A stretch of DNA of 64,000 nucleotides from Brumimicrobium aurantiacum (GCF_003402975.1 NZ_QURB01000001.1:434001-498000), one strand, 5' to 3'; counted from the first letter of the stretch, positions 37,529 through 45,975 are shown. Made by a program: numbers and translations. The notes: generated from the sequence alone by a model not told the origin.

Positions 37529-37823
37529 CTTCGTCGTTCTCAAACACTATAAATTTTTCAGAAAGACTGAAGTAATGTGGGGCCCAAACGTGGTTTTCTT
37601 AGGCGCATCCGAGAAGAGTAAGGTTTGGATTCTTTTTTAAATATTCCATAGATAAACTGTCTGTTTACTCAGATTTCTCCAGCATTACATGCTGTTCGAA
37701 ATGGCCTCGCTTTGGGGTGAAACTTCGTCGCGCTGCGCGCGACGATTCAAACCAATTAAATTCGTCATTTCGATGGATCGCAGTGACTGAGAAATCTGTT
37801 TTCAATTAGTTATTTACTTTTTC
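37529..37823. repeat. complete dispersed repeat, copy 2
   Basis: About 295 bp. Order: leader CTTCGTCGTTCTCAAACACT, GTGGGGCCCAAAC, arm AGATTTCTC (37671-37679), CGAAATGGCCTCGC, a GC hairpin (arms 37725-37733 and 37737-37745, 9-bp stem, loop TGC), TTCGTCATTTCGATGG and the inverse arm GAGAAATCT (37789-37797). It has no ORF and shares outer arms with the GIY-YIG modules at 43-45 kb. Confidence 0.85.
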
Positions 37824-37903
37824 AAAGTTGAAATCAGTAGAAAGTTGAATTTTCAAGACTCCAAACTCTTGTACACTACTGTATTTCCGCCCTGAAGGGG
37901 CAA

Positions 37904-37940
37904 CTCTTGCTAACTGAGGTATCGCCTCAGTTAGCAAGAG
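37904..37940. repeat. perfect 16-bp hairpin in gene-free DNA
   Basis: CTCTTGCTAACTGAGG (37904-37919) pairs with CCTCAGTTAGCAAGAG (37925-37940) with a 5-nt loop. It is flanked by small GC hairpins with GCCCT...AGGGC arms. It lies between two dispersed repeats. It could be a terminator or a REP-like unit; no gene precedes it closely. Confidence 0.65.
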
Positions 37941-38109
37941 GAATAAGTGCAACTTCGCCCTAACAGGGCAGCTTAATAACAACTGACCGAGAAGTCTTTA
38001 TTTACTTTTTCCCATCACCGCAAAAAGTAAAGCCAAAAAGGCTAGCGCTTAGAAAACCTTTTACCCACTTCTGCCTTCACTTTCTAAAATTTATAAACTC
38101 AAACTTCCT

Positions 38110-38402
38110 TCGTCGTTTTCAAACACTATAAATTTTCCAGAAAGGATGAAGCCAAGTGGGGCCCAAACATGGTTTTCTCATGCGCATCCGAAAAGATCAA
38201 CGTTTGGATTCTTTTTTTAAGTACTCCATAGATAAACTGTCTATTTACTCAGATTTCTCCAGCAGTACATGCTGTTCGAAATGGCCTCGCTTTGGGGTGG
38301 ATCTTCGTCGCGCACAGCGCGACGACTCAAACCAATTAAATTCGTCATTTCGATGGAACGCAGTGACTGAGAAATCTGTTTTCAATTAGTCATTTACTTT
38401 TT
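38110..38402. repeat. complete dispersed repeat, copy 3
   Basis: The same order as copy 2 with scattered substitutions. The GC hairpin at 38305-38325 keeps the 9-bp stem while the 3-nt loop changes from TGC to ACA, as expected if the stem matters. The next partial copy begins at about 38446. Confidence 0.85.
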
Positions 38403-38445
38403 GCCATTATTCATTCTTGCCTGTTTTAATTTGTATTCTTGAGCT

Positions 38446-38535
38446 TCCTTCGTCGTTCTCAAACACTATAATTTTTTCAAAAAGACTGAAGTCAGGTGGG
38501 GCCCAAACGCGGTTTTCTTAGGCGCGTACGAGAAG
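38446..38535. repeat. partial copy of the long dispersed repeat (left half)
   Basis: Contains the leader and GTGGGGCCCAAACGCGG only, then loses similarity. Together with the half copy at 37.4 kb it shows that copies break near the middle. Confidence 0.7.
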
Positions 38536-38749
38536 CAAATGATTTGCATTCCTTTTAAAAACAGAGATTAGTAAACAGTTCCCTAAATTCAGATACGATT
38601 ATGGTGTCTTTCTTCATTCTCCTACTGCTTTTCTTTCACGTACTATAGTTAAAAAGCATGGTGATTGGAATTTTACCCTAAACATGGTACAGTAATTCCT
38701 TTAAAAGATTTGTATTTTTGCCATTATTTAGAACAATTCTAAGTTAGTT

Positions 38750-40207
38750 ATGAGAGCAATATTAAGTATCATTTTATTTTCTTGCGTTTTTACATTAAAC
38801 GCTCAAAAAAACGTATTCCTAGATCGTACATTTTGGAATGAAAAGACATCAATTAATGATGTTAAAGAAGCAGTAAAGGAAGGCAATAGTCCAACGGAGT
38901 TTAACAAATATAACTTTGACGCAACAGTTTATGCTATTTTACAAAATGCTCCAACAAAAACAATCGCTTACCTACTTTCACTCGAAGGAAATGAAGTGAG
39001 TAAAATTACACACGACGGAAGAAATTACTTAATGTGGGCTGCATACAAACACAACTATCCAGTGGTTAAATTACTCCTTGAAAAAGGATCGGACATTAAC
39101 ATCTACGACGATAAAGGTCAAAACACACAGACTTTTGCCGCAATGGGTGGAAACTTAAACATTGACATCTATACTCTTCTTGAAGAAAATGGTTTGCCTA
39201 TAAAAACACCAAGTAGAAAAGGAGAAACTGCAATGCATTTATTGAGTCAACATATTGAAGATATTGAACAATTAAATTTCTTCCTTGAACATGGGTTAAG
39301 TTTAAAACAAACTGATAAAGCCGGTAACAATCTATTCCACTTTGCTTCAGCACAAGGAAATATAAAAGTATTAAATCAACTGATAGAAAAGGACTTTGAT
39401 CCTAAGGCAAAAAATAAAAATGGAGAAAATGCACTCTTCTTTGCGGCGAGAGGAAAACGTAGTCATGTAAACGAGTTTCAATTGTTCAGGTTTTTACATA
39501 CACAAGGACTTAAATTGGATTTGATCAACAATAGTGGAAGTACAGTTTTGCATTATCTTGCAAGAAGTCAGAAAGATGAAACGGTTTTTAAATATTTCAT
39601 GGAATTTGGTGCTGATGTAAACAAGGTTAATGTCGAAGGAAATACAGCCTTGATGATTGCAATGGCTAGAAATAACACTCCTGCGATTGAAATCTTGTTT
39701 GAAGTCACTGAGAAGAAAAACATCATTAATAAAGATGGATATTCTATCCTTACTTATGCATTGCGTACGAAAAATGAAAAGATCATCTCTAAATTAATGG
39801 AACAGAACGTTAATTATCATTTAGAAGATAAAAAAGGAAACAACTTCATCACTCATCTGGTAGATACTTATAAAAAGGAAGACAAGGTGTTTTTTGAAAA
39901 ATACATGAAATTATTTATCTCAAAAGATGTCGAAATTCAAGCTCAAACTTTGCAAATTGCTACTTCAAAAGAAAATGAATATTTAATCAATTTTTTAACT
40001 GAAAAAGGCGCTGACATTAACGCCAAAAACAAAGAAGGTTTAACTGCATTACAGCTGGCTGCTATGAAAGGTGAAAACACTGAATTTATTAAGTTTTTAA
40101 TTGCAAAAGGAGCTGACAAGGATGTCCAAACAGAATTTGGAGAAACAGTTTACGAACTGGCAAAAAACAATGAATTATTAGAAGGAAGATTAAAGTTTTT
40201 GAAATAA
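38750..40207 (+). CDS. exported ankyrin-repeat protein
   Basis: A 485-residue protein with a signal peptide (MRAILSIILFSCVFTLNAQ) and about ten ankyrin repeats (e.g. HDGRNYLMWAAYKHNYPVVK, GNTALMIAMARNNTPAIEIL, EGLTALQLAAMKG). Ankyrin arrays bind proteins; in the periplasm they may protect enzymes or act in stress defence. It is followed 15 bp later by the DUF2271 gene on the same strand, so the two and the next gene may be an operon. No enzyme domain is seen. Confidence 0.88.
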   Translation: MRAILSIILFSCVFTLNAQKNVFLDRTFWNEKTSINDVKEAVKEGNSPTEFNKYNFDATVYAILQNAPTKTIAYLLSLEGNEVSKITHDGRNYLMWAAYKHNYPVVKLLLEKGSDINIYDDKGQNTQTFAAMGGNLNIDIYTLLEENGLPIKTPSRKGETAMHLLSQHIEDIEQLNFFLEHGLSLKQTDKAGNNLFHFASAQGNIKVLNQLIEKDFDPKAKNKNGENALFFAARGKRSHVNEFQLFRFLHTQGLKLDLINNSGSTVLHYLARSQKDETVFKYFMEFGADVNKVNVEGNTALMIAMARNNTPAIEILFEVTEKKNIINKDGYSILTYALRTKNEKIISKLMEQNVNYHLEDKKGNNFITHLVDTYKKEDKVFFEKYMKLFISKDVEIQAQTLQIATSKENEYLINFLTEKGADINAKNKEGLTALQLAAMKGENTEFIKFLIAKGADKDVQTEFGETVYELAKNNELLEGRLKFLK

Positions 40208-40222
40208 AGTAAAAGTAAAGAA

Positions 40223-40726
40223 ATGAAAAGGTTATCGATATTAGGTTTGTTTGTTGTTTTAACAATCTCTTTGACTTCATTTGTGAACAAAGTTAACAGT
40301 GGTGGAGGTGATTACAAATGTTTAATTCAACTAAAAAACTATCAAGGAGAAGGTGCGTATGTTGTCATTTCTCTAATTGATAATGAAGGAGAATATGTTA
40401 AAACCTTGCGTGTTTTAGGTGATGATCGTGAATGGTACCCAGATTTGCCTGCTTGGAATACGTTTAGGGAGAAAAACCGTTTTCAACCCCGATTAGACGG
40501 AATTACAGGTGCTTCAATTGGTAGTGGTGAACGCTCGGTTGTTTCATTCACTTTAGAAGAACAATACATCGATAAAGGATATACTTTACGATTTGAAACA
40601 TCAGTTGAAGACAAAAAATATCACAAAGAAGATGTTGTCATCGACTTAAGCAAAGACAATTTAAGTAAAGGGAAATACGAAGGAGAAAAAGGTTATATCA
40701 GAATGATAAGATTGATTCCTGTTTAA
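40223..40726 (+). CDS. DUF2271 domain protein (periplasmic)
   Basis: A 167-residue exported protein (signal peptide about 1-22) whose body fits DUF2271: YVKTLRVLGDDREWYPDLPAW, then DGITGASIGSGERSVVSF and a C-terminal beta strand pair. DUF2271 proteins are usually found next to PepSY-type membrane reductases and ApbE flavin transferases, implying a periplasmic redox or flavin role. Here a PepSY reductase gene follows by 42 bp, which supports the call. No ApbE gene is in the window. Confidence 0.85.
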   Translation: MKRLSILGLFVVLTISLTSFVNKVNSGGGDYKCLIQLKNYQGEGAYVVISLIDNEGEYVKTLRVLGDDREWYPDLPAWNTFREKNRFQPRLDGITGASIGSGERSVVSFTLEEQYIDKGYTLRFETSVEDKKYHKEDVVIDLSKDNLSKGKYEGEKGYIRMIRLIPV

Positions 40727-40768
40727 TTTCTAACAGGAAGAATTTAACCTTATTAAAATCAGTATTGA

Positions 40769-42937
40769 ATGGCGTCTAGTTTTTGGAGGTATAGTCACTT
40801 AATTTTAGCTTTACTTTCGAGTGTTTTCTTATTTATTGCAGCAGCCACGGGAATTATTCTTTCCGCTGAGCCTGTAATTCAGCAAGCACAATCTCCGGCA
40901 GAAAAAGCGGCATTAGACACCCTTACGCTTTCTGATTTGATTCCAAAACTAAAAAACGAATACATCGAAGTATTTTCCGTTGAGGTTGAAAAAGAAGGCG
41001 CTGTTAAGGTAGATGTTATTGGATTTGATGAGGAAACGGATGGTGCATTTTATATTCATCCCGCTACGGCCAAAAAAAGTGCTGAAATAGAACCAAAAAG
41101 TGACTTTTTTGAATGGGTAACTGCCCTTCACCGTTCATTATTTATGCATAATAGCGGTCGAATTATTATGGGAATAACGGTATTCCTTTTACTATTGATG
41201 GCGACTTCTGGAATTGCCTTAGTCATCAAAAGCACGAATGGATTAAAACACATTTTCACGCGTCTCAAAAAACATAATGAAGCACAATACTTCCATACCG
41301 TTTTAGGACGTTGGTCTTTTATTCCCATCATGGTAATGGCATTCGGAGGAACGATCATGTTTCTAGACACCCAAGGATTATTGGAAAAAGAAGTTCCATC
41401 CAGCTCAGTAAAGGAATCTAACAATAAAAACATTTTTGAGGACATACTGCTTTCTGAGGTAGTTACCCTAAACTTCCCATTTTCATCCGACGAAACTGAC
41501 TTTTTTGAACTGGAATTGCATGATAAAAATTTAAAAATCCATCAATACACTAACTCTGTAGTTTCGGATACTCCAAAATCGAATACAGAACAATTAGTTA
41601 ATCTATCCGAAACTTTACACACAGGAAGAGGGCAATTTATTTGGGCAATTATTTTAGGTTTGATCTCTATCAACCTCATCTACTTTATGTATTCAGGTAC
41701 TAAAATTGCTTGGAACAGAATATCTTCAAAAACCCGCAATAAATTTGGTGCAGAAGATGCTGAAATCATCATCTTAGTCGGCTCAGAAAATGGTTCAACG
41801 AAGAAATTCGCACTACAATTATTCAAAGCATTAATCTCCAAAGGAAATACTGTCTTTGTAGATGAAATGAATGCCTACCAAGCCTACCCTAAAGCAAAAC
41901 ACTTACTTGTTTTAACTTCAACCTATGGAGATGGTGAAGCACCTTTTAAAGCCCGAAAATTTCTTGACAAAGTAAATGAAATTAGTCAACCCAACACCTT
42001 ATCAACCTATGTCATTGGCTTTGGCTCGATGAGTTATCCTCAATTTTGTCAGTACGCCATTGATGTTCATGAAGCATTAGCAAACAACCGACAATTTGAT
42101 CTTTTCGCTCCTCCATTTTTAATCGACAAGCAGTCATTCACAAGCTTCAAACTAGCCATTGATGAATGGGCCAAACAGCATAAAATTTCAATCGATTTAC
42201 CCAACGAAGAAGACCATCCTTCACAAGAAAAATCTAACTTTGAGATCGTCAGGAAGGAAATCGTTGATGATGGCTACTCTACAACATTCACCCTCTCATT
42301 AAAACCTTTAAATCATAATAAGTTTCAAGCGGGAGATTTATTGGCCATTGCTCCTCCAGAAGAAGAACATGTTCGTTATTATTCGATGGGTAAAACCCAC
42401 GATGGAAATATCCTTTTGAGCATCAAAAAACATGACTTAGGAAAATGCTCAACGTATTTATTTAAGCAAGAATTGGGTGATAAAATTCGAGGAATCATCA
42501 AGATTAACAAGTCCTTCCATTTACCTAAAAACAATGACGTTATATTGATTGCCAACGGTACGGGTATAGCACCATTTTTGGGCATGAATTCTATGTACAC
42601 CAACCAGAAAAAGACCTTTTATTTAGGGGGAAGAACTAAGGACGGATTCAAATTATACCATCATTTAATCCAAGAAAACTCTTCAAAGGAGCAGTTCAAC
42701 ACCTTACATTTTGCCATATCGAAGGAAGAAAGTGAATGTAAATATGTTCAAGATTTAATTCGTAAGCATAAACACGAAGTACTAGAGCACCTGAAAAACA
42801 AAGGAAGCATAATGATTTGTGGTTCACTAAAAATGCGTGATGGCGTTTTAGAAGAATTAAAACAATGTGTATCCAACAGTAACCTCAAGATAGAAAACCT
42901 AATCGAGAAAGGTAAAATTAAAATGGACTGCTATTAG
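40769..42937 (+). CDS. PepSY membrane domain fused to flavodoxin and NADPH reductase domains
   Basis: A 722-residue three-part protein. Residues about 1-320: PepSY-type membrane part with four helices and histidines in ALHRSLFMHN and AQYFHTVLGRW. Residues about 335-475: flavodoxin with IILVGSENGSTKKFA and LTSTYGDGEAPFKA for FMN binding. Residues about 490-722: ferredoxin-NADP-reductase-like FAD/NADPH domain, with RYYSMGKT, ANGTGIAPFLGM and a final KMDCY. It resembles sulfite reductase flavoprotein and should move electrons from NADPH through flavins to the membrane or periplasm, possibly for iron or flavin reduction. It is the last gene of a three-gene run. Confidence 0.88.
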   Translation: MASSFWRYSHLILALLSSVFLFIAAATGIILSAEPVIQQAQSPAEKAALDTLTLSDLIPKLKNEYIEVFSVEVEKEGAVKVDVIGFDEETDGAFYIHPATAKKSAEIEPKSDFFEWVTALHRSLFMHNSGRIIMGITVFLLLLMATSGIALVIKSTNGLKHIFTRLKKHNEAQYFHTVLGRWSFIPIMVMAFGGTIMFLDTQGLLEKEVPSSSVKESNNKNIFEDILLSEVVTLNFPFSSDETDFFELELHDKNLKIHQYTNSVVSDTPKSNTEQLVNLSETLHTGRGQFIWAIILGLISINLIYFMYSGTKIAWNRISSKTRNKFGAEDAEIIILVGSENGSTKKFALQLFKALISKGNTVFVDEMNAYQAYPKAKHLLVLTSTYGDGEAPFKARKFLDKVNEISQPNTLSTYVIGFGSMSYPQFCQYAIDVHEALANNRQFDLFAPPFLIDKQSFTSFKLAIDEWAKQHKISIDLPNEEDHPSQEKSNFEIVRKEIVDDGYSTTFTLSLKPLNHNKFQAGDLLAIAPPEEEHVRYYSMGKTHDGNILLSIKKHDLGKCSTYLFKQELGDKIRGIIKINKSFHLPKNNDVILIANGTGIAPFLGMNSMYTNQKKTFYLGGRTKDGFKLYHHLIQENSSKEQFNTLHFAISKEESECKYVQDLIRKHKHEVLEHLKNKGSIMICGSLKMRDGVLEELKQCVSNSNLKIENLIEKGKIKMDCY

Positions 42938-43050
42938 AAAATCATGCTCAAATTCACTGATAAACATAAGCTTTAATGTTGAGGATTGGAAATTAGATTT
43001 CTCGTCGAATGACTTCAAAAAATAAACTCCAATATTATTGTTTGTAATAA

Positions 43051-43182
43051 TAGATTTCTCGTCGAACACAACATGACCAAGTATCAATGCTAATTAGATT
43101 TCTCTCCGAATACCACACAAACAAAAATCAATGTTAGATAGATTTCTCTCCGAACAATGCATAAACAAGCATCAATGCTAAA
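43051..43182. repeat. 44-bp tandem repeat array A (three units)
   Basis: Units begin at 43051, 43095 and 43139, each opening with TAGATTTCTC then GTCGAA or TCCGAA and closing with ATCAATGC or ATCAATGTTAGA. They lead directly into palindromic module 1 at 43184, whose first bases match the unit start. Confidence 0.8.
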
Positions 43183-43183
43183 T

Positions 43184-43341
43184 AGATTTCTCGTCGCTTC
43201 GCTCTGTCGAAATGAACGTAAACGCAGGCGTAGGGGAAAAAAGAAACGAAAGCTGCGCTTTCGTTTCTTTTTTCATTCCCTCCCTCCGAAAGGGATCATT
43301 TCGAACAGCTCAAAATCTTCGATTTTGGGATGGAGAAATCT
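43184..43341. repeat. palindromic module 1 (next to GIY-YIG copy 2)
   Basis: 158 bp: outer arms AGATTTCTC (43184-43192) and GAGAAATCT (43333-43341); next pair GTCGAAATGA and TCATTTCGAAC; a central perfect 16-bp hairpin AAAAAAGAAACGAAAG-CTGCG-CTTTCGTTTCTTTTTT written in parts (43237-43252, 43258-43273), and a small CAAAATC-TTC-GATTTTG hairpin. It ends 31 bp before the GIY-YIG stop codon. Confidence 0.88.
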
Positions 43342-43372
43342 CAATGTGGTTTGATAGAGCTTTGTTTATGAA

Positions 43373-43672
43373 TTAATTACTGATAGGTGCAATGATTTCT
43401 TCCCATTTAGGATTATCTATTTCAATTAGCGCTTCTTTTTTAGATCTTCTATATTTCTTTATTTGTCGCTCTCTTGAGAAAGCTAATTTTGCATCGTTGA
43501 AGGTTTCATAATACACTAATTTTGTAATGTTATATCTTTTTGCAAAACTTTCATAATATCCAGTTTTATGCTGATGAACTCGTTTTAACAAATCACTTGT
43601 ATAGCCGACATACAAAGTTGTTTTTGAAGGGTTTGTTAAAATATACACAAAGTAAACTCTATTAATTCTCAT
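43373..43672 (-). CDS. small GIY-YIG nuclease-like protein (copy 2)
   Basis: A 99-residue GIY-YIG domain: VYFVYILTNPSKTTLYVGYT, R31 region LLKRVHQH, and RERQIKKYRRSKKEALIE with the catalytic Glu. The whole gene plus flanks is duplicated at 44064-44363. The two genes differ at four bases: three silent and one changing A44 to S44, suggesting selection for function. The 3' end abuts palindromic module 1. The protein is of a different subfamily from copy 1 at 33.2 kb but shares the REKQLKG/RERQIKK helix and KKEALI end. Confidence 0.88.
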   Translation of the reverse strand: MRINRVYFVYILTNPSKTTLYVGYTSDLLKRVHQHKTGYYESFAKRYNITKLVYYETFNDAKLAFSRERQIKKYRRSKKEALIEIDNPKWEEIIAPISN

Positions 43673-43783
43673 TTGATTTAGATGATTTAGTTTTATTTAA
43701 GTTAAGCCTATTCATTAATAATAACAAGAACTATCGAAAAAATCAAAAGTCTTCAAATTTCCAACAAATGAAAAATCAATAAA

Positions 43784-43872
43784 TAAACTTCTCTCCGAAC
43801 AATGCATAAACAAGAATCAATGTTAGATAGATTTCTCGTCGAACAATGCATAAACAAAAATCAATGTTAGAT
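43784..43872. repeat. 44-bp tandem repeat array B (two units)
   Basis: Units at about 43784 (opening with ACTTCTCTCCGAAC) and 43828 (TAGATTTCTCGTCGAAC), the second one base longer. The array joins module 2. Confidence 0.75.
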
Positions 43873-43873
43873 T

Positions 43874-44032
43874 AGATTTCTCGTCGCTTCGCTCTGTCGA
43901 AATGAACGTAAACGCAGGCGTAGGGAAAAAAAAGAAACGAAAGCTGCGCTTTCGTTTCTTTTTTCATTCCCTCCCTCCGAACGGTATCATTTCGAACAGC
44001 TCAAAATCTTCGATTTTGGGATGGAGAAATCT
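43874..44032. repeat. palindromic module 2 (next to GIY-YIG copy 3)
   Basis: 159 bp with the same arms and central hairpin as module 1, one A longer in the poly-A before the hairpin. Outer arms 43874-43882 and 44024-44032. It ends 31 bp before the stop codon of the third GIY-YIG gene. Confidence 0.88.
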
Positions 44033-44063
44033 GAATGTGGTTTGAAGGAGCTTTGTTTATGAA

Positions 44064-44363
44064 TTAATTACTGATAGGTGCAATGATTTCTTCCCATTTA
44101 GGATTATCTATTTCAATTAGAGCTTCTTTTTTAGATCTTCTATATTTCTTTATTTGTCGCTCTCTTGAGAAAGCTAATTTTGCATCGTTGAAGGTTTCAT
44201 AATACACTAATTTTGTAATGTTATATCTTTTTGAAAAACTTTCATAATATCCAGTTTTATGCTGATGAACTCGTTTTAACAAATCACTTGTATAGCCGAC
44301 ATACAAAGTTGTTTTTGAAGGATTTGTTAAAATATAAACAAAGTAAACTCTATTAATTCTCAT
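44064..44363 (-). CDS. small GIY-YIG nuclease-like protein (copy 3, duplicate of copy 2)
   Basis: A 99-residue protein identical to copy 2 except for S44. It is part of a direct duplication of about 690 bp including module, gene and 125 bp of upstream DNA. All GIY-YIG catalytic positions are retained. Whether both are expressed is unknown; the common upstream sequence would give both the same promoter. Confidence 0.88.
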   Translation of the reverse strand: MRINRVYFVYILTNPSKTTLYVGYTSDLLKRVHQHKTGYYESFSKRYNITKLVYYETFNDAKLAFSRERQIKKYRRSKKEALIEIDNPKWEEIIAPISN

Positions 44364-44530
44364 TTGATTTAGATGATTTAGTTTTATTTAAGTTAAGCCT
44401 ATTCATTAATAATAACAAGAACTATCGAAAAAATCAAAAGTCTTCAAATTTCCAACAAATGAAAAATCAATAAATAAACTTCTCTCCGCTACAATTTTAG
44501 AATTAATCATCAAAATAGGAAGTTGAAAAA

Positions 44531-44706
44531 CAGATTTCTCGTTGAACAATGCATAAACAAAAATCAATGTTAGATAGATTTCTCTCCGAACAATGCATAA
44601 ACAAGAATCAATGTTAGATAGATTTCTCGTCGAACAATGCACAAACAAAAATCAATGTTAGATAGATTTCTCTCCGAACAATGCATAAACAAGAATCAAT
44701 GTTAGA
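44531..44706. repeat. 44-bp tandem repeat array C (four units)
   Basis: Units at 44531, 44575, 44619 and 44663 alternate between a GTCGAA/GTTGAA type and a TCCGAA type, so an 88-bp higher-order period is visible. The next TAGATTTCTC at 44707 opens module 3. Confidence 0.82.
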
Positions 44707-44707
44707 T

Positions 44708-44864
44708 AGATTTCTCGTCGCTTCGCTCTGTCGAAATGAACGTAAACGCAGGCGTAGGGAAAAAAGAAACGAAAGCTGCGCTTTCGTTTCTTTTTTCATT
44801 TCCACCCTCCGAACGGTATCATTTCGAACAGCTCAAAATCTTCGATTTTGGGATGGAGAAATCT
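44708..44864. repeat. palindromic module 3, without a nuclease gene
   Basis: 157 bp, same arms (44708-44716, 44856-44864) and central hairpin. Similarity to modules 1-2 continues for about 30 bp to GAGCTTTGTTTATGA and then stops exactly where the GIY-YIG gene ends in the other copies. It looks like a non-autonomous copy. Confidence 0.85.
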
Positions 44865-44979
44865 GAATGTGGTTTGAAGGAGCTTTGTTTATGATACGAC
44901 CATTAATTGGTACAGTATATAAACTAAACCACTTTCCTTGTATGAAGCGTAACTGATGATTTTGGAATGGAGAAATAAT

Positions 44980-45975
44980 TTATCCTCCAACCAAAAAGTC
45001 TATGAATTCATTTTTATCAATAGCACCGAAATAGTTAGTTATATCAACATTTTCAAGGGCTTTTTGAATAGAAGGCTTATCATAAGGAATGTCGATAAGA
45101 TGTTTTTCTAATTCAGATACAGCATCACGTCCAAAGAAGTCACCAAAAATATTGGCTTGTTGAATTAAACCTTTTTCTACGTAAATTCTAGCGTCTAATT
45201 CACCAACTGAAAAGCGTTTATTGTGTTGGATATTGAATTTAGGCGCTCGTCCATAATTCCATTTCCAAGTATCGTATTTCTCATTTTTTAAGGCACGAAC
45301 TTCATCCCATTCTTCCTCACTTAAAGTGTAGGTCACAAAATGGTCTGATTCTGCAAACAATCCTTTTAAAAGCAATTCTCTAAACTCCTCAATTGATAAG
45401 TCTACATCCATTAAATCACTAATATTCGCAACACGACTTCTTACAGATTTATGACCTTTTGACTCTAATTTGCTAGGCTTTACATTTAGTGCATTTACCA
45501 CTTCACCAATGTCTGTTTTGTACAACAATGTTCCGTGACTAATCATTCTTCGTCCTGTAGAAAACTGAGCTGTACCTGAAATTTTCTTATCGCCAACCAA
45601 AATATCATTTCGTCCTTTCAGTTCAGCATCCAACCCCAATTCTTTCAACAATTTGACAACTGGTTCTGTAAACTTTTTGAAGTTATGAAGCTTCTTTACA
45701 TCATGATTGGTGATAAAACTAAAATTTAAATTTCCTAAATCATGATAAACTGCACCACCACCACTTACACGGCGTACCACATGAATATTATGGTCATCAA
45801 TATAATCTTGATTTACCTCTTCAATTGTAATTTGATTCTTTCCAATAATGATTGAAGGTTCATTAATATAGAACAGTAAATAGTCATTTTCACCACTAAA
45901 TTTACGTACAATATATTCTTCAAGGGCAAGGTTTAATCTTGGGTCTGTTACACCTGCATTATCTACAAAAATCAT
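44980..45975 (-). CDS. lplA: lipoate-protein ligase A
   Basis: A 331-residue BPL/LplA-fold enzyme that activates lipoate with ATP and attaches it to E2 and GcvH lipoyl domains. Motifs: NLALEEYIVRKF, INEPSIIIGKNQ, RRVSGGGAVYHDLGNLNFSF (the signature loop) and KISGTAQF with the active-site Lys. The C-terminal accessory domain (about 250-331) is present. It is monocistronic and 115 bp from module 3. Confidence 0.92.
   Translation of the reverse strand: MIFVDNAGVTDPRLNLALEEYIVRKFSGENDYLLFYINEPSIIIGKNQITIEEVNQDYIDDHNIHVVRRVSGGGAVYHDLGNLNFSFITNHDVKKLHNFKKFTEPVVKLLKELGLDAELKGRNDILVGDKKISGTAQFSTGRRMISHGTLLYKTDIGEVVNALNVKPSKLESKGHKSVRSRVANISDLMDVDLSIEEFRELLLKGLFAESDHFVTYTLSEEEWDEVRALKNEKYDTWKWNYGRAPKFNIQHNKRFSVGELDARIYVEKGLIQQANIFGDFFGRDAVSELEKHLIDIPYDKPSIQKALENVDITNYFGAIDKNEFIDFLVGG

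Noticed and set aside
43237-43273. The central hairpin as an ordinary terminator of the GIY-YIG gene
   Set aside because: It does end in a T run, but it is embedded in a larger symmetrical module repeated also without a gene (module 3), so termination alone does not explain it.
43157-43354. ORFs of 60-80 codons across the repeat modules (also at 44406-44866 and 38156-38389)
   Set aside because: They simply read through repeated non-coding DNA, recur with each module copy and have no protein features.
43051-44706. CRISPR-like array
   Set aside because: Units of 44 bp are directly adjacent with no unique spacers, and no cas genes are present.
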